From assembly GCA_021737525.1 (NCBI GenBank), contig JAIPDU010000028.1, positions 1-11,728 on the forward strand: a DNA stretch of 11,728 bases, given 5' to 3'. Position numbers and translations under genes: made by a program. The stretch comes from Desulfohalobiaceae bacterium (lineage in GTDB: Bacteria > Desulfobacterota > Desulfovibrionia > Desulfovibrionales > Desulfothermaceae). Shown piece by piece: positions 6,416 through 11,728 of the stretch (positions within the stretch are counted from its first letter, which is position 1; each line of letters begins with the position of its first letter). The notes under the pieces were generated by a model. That model saw only the letters and a list, made by a program, of their open reading frames with translations, was not told the DNA's origin and did not search any database.

Positions 6416-7837
6416 TCACACCCTGTCCAGGGCCTTTTGAGCAATCTCCCGGAAAATCTCGGAATTGGTCGGATGGGGATGAATGCTTCGACTGATATCC
6501 TCCACGGTGCATCCCTGATTCAGGGCCAGAGTCGCTTCCGCAATGAGCTCCGTGGCGTGACTGCCGATGAGGTGAACCCCCAGGATCCGCCCCCCGTTCC
6601 TCTCGGAGATCATTGTGCCCTGCCCGCTGATATCCCCGGATGCGTGGGCCCGGCCCAGACTGCGATACAATGCGGTGTCGGAACGGACATCCCAGCCCGC
6701 TTCCCTGGCCTGCTCCTCGGTCAATCCCACATTCGCCACCTCCGGCCGGGTGTAGATGGATCCGGGAACCACATCGTAACGCATGCGCCGCTCCGTGCCC
6801 AGGACGGCATTCTCCGCGGCAATCTCTGCTTCCGCTGTCGCGGCATGGGCCAGCATCACCCTATCCGGACCGAGGACATCGCCGATGGCAAAGATGTTTT
6901 CCGCATCGGTTTGCATATGGGCATCGGCCCGGATCCAGCCTCCCTCATCCGTGGAAACGCCGACGTTTTCCAGTCCGAGCCCGGACGTGTTCGGTTTGCG
7001 CCCCACACAGACCACCATGAGCTCGGCCTGGAGCCTTTCCTCGCCGCTCTTGCTCTGCTTGGCCCGGTCATGAAAAGGGGCGATCCCCACGTCCACACCG
7101 TGTTCCGCCTTGGAGCAGTTTTGCACGGCATGTCCCGTTTTGACCGCGATCTTGCGCTTCCGCAGCTCCCGGAGCAGGATCTTGGAGCATTCCCCGTCCA
7201 CCCCTGGAATGGGCAGGAGGCGGCTCATGGCCTCCACGAGCGTTACGCGGGAGCCCAATCCATTGAAGAGCGTGGCGAATTCGCATCCCACCACTCCGCC
7301 CCCCACGATGATCATGCTTTCCGGGAGGCGGGACAGCTCCAAGGCCTGCGAGCTGGACAGGACATGTTTTCCGTCGAAGGGGACCCCCGGAAACTCCGTC
7401 GGATGCGTCCCCGGAGCCAGGATCACCCTGTCCGCCTCCATGGTCCAGGCCTCCTGCTCCCCGTCGTCGATCTCCAAAAGCCCCGGGCCGATCAATCGAG
7501 CCCTCCCCTTGACGGACTGAACACCGTGCTTGGCCACGAATCTGGACACGCCACTGGCCTGATCCGCAACAACACGCTCCTTCCTGGAAAGGATCTTTTC
7601 CATGTCCACCCCTGGCTCGCCCTGGAAATGGACACCGTAGGTGGAGCACTCCTTGGCGGCCTGGAGATGCTCGGCGCTGGTCTTCAGGGTCTTGGTGGGG
7701 ATGCAGCCCCAATTCAAACACACTCCGCCTATTCGGTCCCGCTCCACCATGGTCACTTCCGCTCCCAGCTGCGCCGCTCGCACCGCTGCACCATATCCGC
7801 CCGGTCCCGACCCGACAACGGCTACCCTTATCGGCAT
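6416..7837 (-). CDS. lpdA: Dihydrolipoamide dehydrogenase (E3 / glycine cleavage L protein)
   Basis: The 473-aa FAD-dependent pyridine nucleotide-disulfide oxidoreductase has the family's usual length. Features in order: FAD-binding GSGPGGYGAA (9-18); redox disulfide GGVCLNWGCIPTK with C40 and C45; NAD-binding IIVGGGVVGCEFA (176-188); second FAD motif NIFAIGDV (314-321); dimerisation domain from ~355; catalytic HPHPTNSE with H455 and E460. It oxidises protein-bound dihydrolipoamide to lipoamide with reduction of NAD+. The gcvT-gcvH-gcvPA genes transcribed away from it make the L-protein of glycine cleavage its most likely role; it could also serve 2-oxoacid dehydrogenases. The ATG is preceded by AAAGGAGG at 5 nt. 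It leads a probable operon with the hydrolase and mgtE. Confidence 0.95.
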   Translation of the reverse strand: MPIRVAVVGSGPGGYGAAVRAAQLGAEVTMVERDRIGGVCLNWGCIPTKTLKTSAEHLQAAKECSTYGVHFQGEPGVDMEKILSRKERVVADQASGVSRFVAKHGVQSVKGRARLIGPGLLEIDDGEQEAWTMEADRVILAPGTHPTEFPGVPFDGKHVLSSSQALELSRLPESMIIVGGGVVGCEFATLFNGLGSRVTLVEAMSRLLPIPGVDGECSKILLRELRKRKIAVKTGHAVQNCSKAEHGVDVGIAPFHDRAKQSKSGEERLQAELMVVCVGRKPNTSGLGLENVGVSTDEGGWIRADAHMQTDAENIFAIGDVLGPDRVMLAHAATAEAEIAAENAVLGTERRMRYDVVPGSIYTRPEVANVGLTEEQAREAGWDVRSDTALYRSLGRAHASGDISGQGTMISERNGGRILGVHLIGSHATELIAEATLALNQGCTVEDISRSIHPHPTNSEIFREIAQKALDRV

Positions 7838-8204
7838 GGCCCCCTCCTTTGGCTTGCTCTGAGTCTATATCAAATGAGGTGCAATAACTCCTTATGAAGA
7901 CAAACAGCCCCCAACCCGACACGTTCGAGAAGTGAGCGCACTGCCTCAAAACGCCTTTATCGAAGTTTGATAGCGCCAACCCCTACATCACTACAAAGCC
8001 CATTCAATGTAAAGCATGAGCCGCAAAAGTCGTATAGCTGTGCTACAGAGCTTCTGCTCCGAAAAGGGATGCTCAACAAAAAGTCTGAACACATTTGCTT
8101 CTTTATCCTGCATCAAAAAATTTTTTTGCATAACATTAAATTTTCCTCTAGTATAAAAGCAAAAAAGTATTCTATCAAATAACATGCACAATGTCACACA
8201 AAAG

Positions 8205-8309
8205 ACAATATTATTGATTAAACAATACTCAGTATATAATATGTTTTACTAACTATATTGTTGTAAACAATATAGTATATATCTATTGTTAATCTAGAAA
8301 ATATATTGT
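8205..8309. repeat. Cluster of six TATTGT/ACAATA boxes
   Basis: ACAATA occurs at 8205-8210, 8222-8227 and 8267-8272; its complement TATTGT at 8256-8261, 8284-8289 and 8304-8309. Several separations are 17 bases (8205 to 8222, 8267 to 8284). Two boxes are arms of a perfect 11-bp inverted repeat. Such clusters can be repressor or nucleoid-protein sites, but in DNA this AT-rich some recurrence is expected by chance. Confidence 0.4.
8252..8276. promoter_or_regulatory. Perfect 11-bp inverted repeat with 3-base loop
   Basis: ACTATATTGTT (8252-8262), GTA, AACAATATAGT (8266-8276) is a perfect palindrome apart from the 3-base centre. It lies about 60 bases upstream of the candidate microprotein start (8337) and about 11 bases downstream of a TATAAT (8235-8240). 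It could be an operator or an RNA hairpin in that leader. Confidence 0.4.
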
Positions 8310-8336
8310 CATGATTTGTTTTATTATAGAAGACCC

Positions 8337-8474
8337 ATGCTGGACAAATCCATCATTCAACATGAAATAAATAGCAATGACCGAAATATAATATTTTTTA
8401 GAACTACATTATTATTTATAATCCTGCTAGTATATTTTATAAACGTTATACACGATATAAAAAACAATAAATAA
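8337..8474 (+). CDS. Candidate 45-aa single-span membrane microprotein
   Basis: An ATG opens a 45-codon frame ending in TAA. The product has a polar, charged N-terminal half (MLDKSIIQHEINSNDRN), one hydrophobic span of about 18 residues (roughly 19-38, core TTLLFIILLVYFI) and a short charged tail HDIKNNK. That layout is typical of small single-pass proteins, including type I toxin or holin-like peptides. The ribosome site is weak (AGAAG, 4 nt before the ATG). Caution: T-rich DNA produces hydrophobic frames by chance, and a 45-codon frame is also open on the minus strand at 8357-8494. I do not recognise the sequence. Confidence 0.33.
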   Translation: MLDKSIIQHEINSNDRNIIFFRTTLLFIILLVYFINVIHDIKNNK

Positions 8475-8631
8475 AATGGGGTTGCAACACTCATTTCATT
8501 TATGCCATATTTCTCATATTTTATCAAACTTCTTCTTATACTAAGACATCTGCTTTGTATATATAGGTAAACTTTACATTGTTGTTTCGATCTCTCTTTA
8601 CACCAAAAAGCTTGCTAGGCAATCATATGGA

Positions 8632-8700
8632 ACTATCATCTCAAAACCCTGCTCTGCCCCGATCTCGCTAAATACAGAGCTAGTGAAGCAGGATGATAGT
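8632..8700. ncRNA. Composite imperfect hairpin of unknown function
   Basis: The 20-base 3' arm at 8681-8700 is fully paired with three separate blocks of the 5' arm: ACTATCATC (8632-8640) with GATGATAGT (8692-8700), CTGCT (8649-8653) with AGCAG (8687-8691), and TCGCTA (8665-8670) with TAGTGA (8681-8686, one G-U). The 5' arm carries bulges of 8 and 11 bases and the loop is 10 bases. A palindrome GTTCGCGAAC (8722-8731) and a T7 run (8770-8776) follow. It could be a small RNA, a mobile-element hairpin or a fossil; no known RNA family was recognised. Confidence 0.3.
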
Positions 8701-8798
8701 ACGAGTTGCTTTTTCCTTACGGTTCGCGAACTCAGTCTGTAACTTGAGAGAAACAGGTTAAACACCCTCTTTTTTTGAAAGAAAAAAACAGAACCCAA

Positions 8799-8827
8799 TT
8801 GACAAAACAGCGTAAAGAATGGAAAAT
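8799..8827 (+). promoter_or_regulatory. Candidate sigma-70 promoter for the gcv operon
   Basis: A perfect TTGACA (8799-8804) is followed after 17 bases by GAAAAT (8822-8827), which matches TATAAT at four of six positions including the key second A and last T. A start near 8834 would give gcvT a leader of about 210 nt. It is the best plus-strand promoter I see between lpd and gcvT. Confidence 0.42.
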
Positions 8828-9045
8828 GTTATGGCAACAACATAGTCATCAAGCTACGATTTGCTATCCTCCTGAAATAATTAATGAGAACTATGCCAAG
8901 TGAAACCCGGACGTTGAACCTAAAACATTTAACATCAGCTGAAAAAGGGATTTTGTATTCCGGACCCGTGAGTCGCGACAGGTTAACAGCCTATTGAAAA
9001 GTCCTTATCAGGCAGGGCGCAGAAAAACACCTCAGGAAAGCCTTT

Positions 9046-10326
9046 ATGCACGAACAGGAGACGAAAGAGACCCCGCTCCATCAATGGCATGCCAGACACG
9101 CGGCTTCCATGGCCCCTTTCGGCGGATACGACATGCCGCTGTGGTATGCTTCCACCAAGGAGGAGCATCTCGCCGTTCTGACCCGGGCCGGACTTTTCGA
9201 TACCAGCCATATGGCGGTGGTGGAGATTTCCGGCCCGGATGCCAGAGCTCTCCTCCAGCTCTGCTTCTCCCGCAATTTGGAACAATGCCTTCAACTCGGA
9301 CAGTCTCCTCTTTATTCCGGAAGATCGGTCTACGGCGTATTCCTCAGTCCCAAGGGCCATGTCGTCGACGATGCCATCATATCCCAGATCTCATCCAATC
9401 ACTATCTTGCCGTGGTCAACGCGGGCATGGGCGCTGAAATCACTGCTCATCTGCGAAGCTACGCAACAGGTTACAACGCGGACCTCGCCGACCTGACCGA
9501 CGGTTTGGGCAAAGTGGATCTTCAGGGCCCCAAGGCTGGTCTGATTCTCCGGCAGCTCCTGGAGGATCCGGACAAAGTACTCGCCGAGATGCCCTATTTC
9601 TCCTTCAAGGGAAACTTTCCCCTGGAGACCGATTCCCCTTCCAGGGTCCGGTTTCGGGACGGAACCCCTCTTTTGCTCTCCAGATCGGGATACACGGGAG
9701 AATTCGGCTTCGAGCTCTTTGTGCCCCCCCACAGGCTGCAGGCCATCTGGGAGTCTCTCCTGGAGGCAGGGAGGGAATACGGCCTGTCCCCCTGCGGGCT
9801 GGCCGCCCGGGACTCCCTTCGCACGGGTGCGGTCCTGCCCCTGTCGCACCAGGACATTGGTGACTGGCCCTTCCTCAATACCCCCTGGGATTTCGCCCTC
9901 CCCTGGGCAAACATCGACCACGGATTCAGCAAGTCCTTTGTGGGCGGCGAAGCACTCAGCCGCATGGAGGAGGCACCCATCACCCACCCCTTCGTGGGAC
10001 GGGACCCCCGTAAAGTCCAGGTGGACGAGGCCACCAGGGTCACTGCGGAGTCCGGGGAGGAGTTGGGCAGCGTCCTGACCTGCACCACGGACATGGGTAT
10101 CGGTTGGTACGGGGACAGGATCTTCAGCATCGCCAGCCCGGACAAGCCGGACGATTTCAAACCCAAGGGGCTCTGTTGCGGATTCGTCAGGATCAACAGG
10201 CCCCTTGCGGATAAGGAAACCGTCCTGCTCAGGGACGCCAGGCGCTCGATCCGGGTCTACCCAACTCGCAGCATAAGACCGGATCGCACCGCGAGGAAGG
10301 CCCTGAGCCGAATGCTTCGCGAATAG
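9046..10326 (+). CDS. gcvT: Glycine cleavage system T protein (aminomethyltransferase)
   Basis: The 426-aa protein matches the GcvT fold. LHQWHARHAASMAPFGGYDMP (11-31) is the typical N-terminal signature, GLFDTSHMAVVEISGPDA (49-66) the next conserved block, GHVVDDAI (104-111) carries the catalytic Asp, and SRSGYTGEFGFEL (212-224) is the glycine-rich loop. GLAARDSLR (251-259) begins the C-terminal half, and a barrel domain follows to the end. It transfers the aminomethyl carbon from the GcvH lipoyl arm to tetrahydrofolate, releasing ammonia. It is longer than the usual ~360-370 aa, and the common RLEAG motif is replaced by RTGAV (259-263), so the usual folate-contacting Glu is a Gly. The ribosome site is AGGAAA, 6 nt before the ATG. 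It leads the gcvT-gcvH-gcvPA operon; gcvH starts 55 nt after its stop. Confidence 0.92.
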   Translation: MHEQETKETPLHQWHARHAASMAPFGGYDMPLWYASTKEEHLAVLTRAGLFDTSHMAVVEISGPDARALLQLCFSRNLEQCLQLGQSPLYSGRSVYGVFLSPKGHVVDDAIISQISSNHYLAVVNAGMGAEITAHLRSYATGYNADLADLTDGLGKVDLQGPKAGLILRQLLEDPDKVLAEMPYFSFKGNFPLETDSPSRVRFRDGTPLLLSRSGYTGEFGFELFVPPHRLQAIWESLLEAGREYGLSPCGLAARDSLRTGAVLPLSHQDIGDWPFLNTPWDFALPWANIDHGFSKSFVGGEALSRMEEAPITHPFVGRDPRKVQVDEATRVTAESGEELGSVLTCTTDMGIGWYGDRIFSIASPDKPDDFKPKGLCCGFVRINRPLADKETVLLRDARRSIRVYPTRSIRPDRTARKALSRMLRE

Positions 10327-10381
10327 GGGGGCGTGACCGCGTAACCAGCTGATAAGCCAAACCATGAATGGAGGAGACGCT

Positions 10382-10783
10382 ATGAAGGAAATTCAGGAGC
10401 TCCATCTACCGGAAGAACTCAAGTACACTCAGGACCACGAATGGGTTCGGGGGACGGAAACGGTGCGCATCGGCATCACCGATTTCGCCCAGGATCAGCT
10501 GGGAGACATCGTCTTTGTGGAACTCCCGGAGGTGGGCACCCAGTTCGAAGCCGGAGACGTCTTTTCCACGGTGGAATCGGTCAAGGCGGTCTCCGAGGTC
10601 TACACCCCGGTAAGCGGCGAGGTCGTGGCCGTCAACGAGCCCTTGGAGGAGAATCCGGAGCTGGTGAATCAGGACCCCTACGGGCAGGGCTGGATCATGG
10701 ATATCAAGACCAGCGACAGCTCGGAATTAGAGGGCCTGATGGACCGATCGGCGTATATGGAAATGCTCAAAGGAGAGGAATAA
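10382..10783 (+). CDS. gcvH: Glycine cleavage system H protein
   Basis: The 133-aa protein is the lipoyl carrier that shuttles the methylamine intermediate between P, T and L proteins. Visible signatures are YTQDHEWVR (15-23), IGITDFAQDQLGDIVFVELP (30-49) and the lipoylation site STVESVKAVSEVYTPVSGEV with K68, followed by NEPLEENPELVNQDPYGQGW. Length is close to the usual 125-130 aa. The start at 10382 is chosen for GGAGG 7 nt upstream; an in-frame ATG at 10364 would add six residues and place the ribosome site inside the frame. The stop overlaps the start of gcvPA (TAATG), implying translational coupling. Cytosolic. Confidence 0.96.
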   Translation: MKEIQELHLPEELKYTQDHEWVRGTETVRIGITDFAQDQLGDIVFVELPEVGTQFEAGDVFSTVESVKAVSEVYTPVSGEVVAVNEPLEENPELVNQDPYGQGWIMDIKTSDSSELEGLMDRSAYMEMLKGEE

Positions 10784-11728
10784 TGCGATATCTGCCCCAC
10801 ACGCAGCAGGATATCCAGAACATGTTGCAGGTGATTGGGGCCAGCAGCCTGGAGGAGCTCTTCGCGACCATTCCGAAAGCCTGTCGCAGGCAGGGCGATC
10901 TCGACCTGCCCGGACCCATGAGCGAATGGGATCTGAGGCGGCACATGGCGGAGCTCGCTTCCGGCACGGTCCATTCCGAGCAGGCCAGGGTCTTTCTGGG
11001 AGCCGGCAACTACGAGCACTACATTCCCGCCGCCCTCCGGCACCTGGTGAGCCGCTCCGAATTCTACACCGCCTATACCCCGTATCAGCCGGAAGTGAGC
11101 CAGGGCACCCTGCAGGGCGTTTTCGAGTACCAGACGCTCATTTCCCGGCTCATGGGCCTGGAGGTCTCCAACGCCTCGGTCTACGACGGGGCCTCGGCCC
11201 TGTCCGAGGCCCTGCTCATGACCCTTCGGATCAACAAGAAGCGCTCCCGTGTGGCTGTTTCCCGGGCCATCCACCCCCATTACCGCAAGGCCCTGGCCAC
11301 CTACTTCGAGCCCCTGGACGCGGAAATCGTGGAGCTGCCCTGCACCTCCGAGGGCCTGACCGACACCTCCGGGCTGGACTCTATCCAGGATCTTGCGGCT
11401 GTGGCTCTGCAGTCGCCCAATTTCTTCGGCTGCATCGAGCCCGTGGAAAACGTCGCGGGAAAGGCCCATGATATCGGGTCGCTCATGGTCACCTGCTTCA
11501 GCGAAGCTTTGGCCTACGGGCTCCTGGAGGGACCCGGCAGCCAGGGCGCCGACGTGGTCTGCGGGGAGGGGCAGAGCCTGGGTATTCCCCAGTCCTTCGG
11601 GGGGCCCGGGCTGGGCATCTTCTGCACCCGGAAGAAATACGTCCGCAACCTCCCCGGCCGCCTCATCGGGCAGACCCATGACCGGGACGGCCGCCGGGGC
11701 TTCGTCATGACCCTGGCCACCAGGGAGC
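10783..11728 (+). CDS. gcvPA: Glycine dehydrogenase (decarboxylating) subunit 1, 5' part
   Basis: 315 codons are visible of an expected ~440-450. The sequence opens with MRYLPHTQQDIQNMLQVIG and contains the GcvPA hallmarks FLGAGNYEHYIPAALRHL (71-88), YTPYQPEVSQGTLQGVFEYQ (98-117) and NASVYDGASALSEALLM (130-146), then QSFGGPGLGIF (270-280). It is the alpha subunit of the two-subunit P protein; the PLP-binding lysine is on the GcvPB subunit, presumably encoded just beyond the right edge. With GcvPB it decarboxylates glycine and loads the aminomethyl group on GcvH. The ATG overlaps the gcvH stop by one base, with AGGAG 7 nt upstream inside gcvH. No frameshift or truncation is seen within the window. 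Confidence 0.96.
   Translation, partial: MRYLPHTQQDIQNMLQVIGASSLEELFATIPKACRRQGDLDLPGPMSEWDLRRHMAELASGTVHSEQARVFLGAGNYEHYIPAALRHLVSRSEFYTAYTPYQPEVSQGTLQGVFEYQTLISRLMGLEVSNASVYDGASALSEALLMTLRINKKRSRVAVSRAIHPHYRKALATYFEPLDAEIVELPCTSEGLTDTSGLDSIQDLAAVALQSPNFFGCIEPVENVAGKAHDIGSLMVTCFSEALAYGLLEGPGSQGADVVCGEGQSLGIPQSFGGPGLGIFCTRKKYVRNLPGRLIGQTHDRDGRRGFVMTLATRE

Larger units (their letters stand above)
7838..9045. other. 1.2-kb lpd-gcvT intergenic region with a strongly AT-rich core
   Basis: The lpd-proximal ~220 bases (7838-8060) have ordinary mixed composition and should hold the lpd promoter, which I cannot place. By hand count 8101-8580 is 114/480 G+C (about 24%), and 8221-8280 is 11/60, against roughly 53-62% in neighbouring genes. 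The core contains A/T tracts (8115-8127; T7-gaaag-A7 at 8770-8788), a perfect 11-bp hairpin (8252-8276), repeated TATTGT/ACAATA, a composite hairpin (8632-8700) and only very short open frames. From 8545 to 8742 one plus frame is open for 65 codons but has no usual start. No transposase or glycine riboswitch motif is visible. The composition suggests acquired or decayed DNA. Confidence 0.8.

Noticed and set aside
6398..7897. 499-codon plus-strand frame opposite lpd
   Set aside because: Lpd on the minus strand has all catalytic motifs and a strong ribosome site; the opposite frame has none.
7967..8182. 71-codon plus-strand frame near the left edge of the insert
   Set aside because: TTG start with no ribosome site, and a tail of Lys/Ser/Ile codons that simply follows the shift to AT-rich DNA.
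8101..8600. Replication origin in the AT-rich core
   Set aside because: Only one near-match to a DnaA box was found (TTATACACG, 8446-8454) and no origin-associated genes are nearby.
8598..8798. 66-codon minus-strand frame in the AT-rich insert
   Set aside because: It begins at TTG without a ribosome site, has no recognisable motif and coincides with the composite hairpin.
8975..9010. Insertion-sequence end (TTAACAGCCTATTGAAAAGTCC-like, stretch resembling common deltaproteobacterial repeat ends)
   Set aside because: No matching inverted mate and no transposase fragment could be found in the window; a genome-wide repeat search would be needed.
8800..9045. Glycine riboswitch ahead of gcvT
   Set aside because: This was expected from context, but I find neither the conserved glycine-aptamer core sequences nor a tandem aptamer layout.
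10678..11679. 333-codon minus-strand frame opposite gcvPA
   Set aside because: GcvPA motifs are unambiguous on the plus strand.

Overview
The window looks like a chromosomal segment of a GC-rich, probably anaerobic bacterium. The gcvT-gcvH-gcvPA order, the form of GcvT and the style of the lipoamide dehydrogenase suggest a sulfate-reducing Desulfobacterota (Desulfovibrionales-like). That assignment is inference from remembered family features, not a search. Coding regions are roughly 53-62% GC where I counted; a 480-base stretch (8101-8580) between lpd and gcvT is only about 24% GC by hand count.

Layout. 1-2147 (minus, runs off the left edge): a multidomain HAD beta-phosphoglucomutase + trehalose-6-phosphate phosphatase + GH65 protein, built like mycobacterial OtsB1. 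2148-2613: its leader, with a candidate promoter and LacI-type dyad, then two different 7-bp tandem arrays. 2614-3498 (minus): an EamA/DMT-type exporter. 3499-3834: a GC-rich divergent spacer containing a strongly structured leader. 3835-4065 (plus): an unrecognised 76-aa protein. 4183-7837 (minus, transcribed right to left): lpd, an alpha/beta hydrolase, then mgtE. 7838-9045: a 1.2-kb intergenic region, mostly very AT-rich, with inverted repeats, repeated TATTGT boxes and a candidate 45-aa membrane microprotein. 9046-11728 (plus): gcvT, gcvH and the start of gcvPA, running off the right edge.

How the genes fit together. GcvT, GcvH and GcvPA are parts of the glycine cleavage system. Lpd, transcribed divergently, is the natural L-protein that reoxidises the lipoyl arm of GcvH, so the locus holds T, H, P1 and probably L. 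The hydrolase and MgtE lie downstream of lpd on the same strand and are probably co-transcribed with it, with no clear functional link. The trehalose protein could dephosphorylate trehalose-6-phosphate and, if its truncated GH65 part is an active phosphorylase, route a disaccharide through beta-glucose-1-phosphate to glucose-6-phosphate.

The parts least explained by known genes are the AT-rich insert between lpd and gcvT, the two heptamer arrays, and the structured leader before the 76-aa gene. I found no CRISPR array, no intact insertion sequence and no tRNA or rRNA gene.
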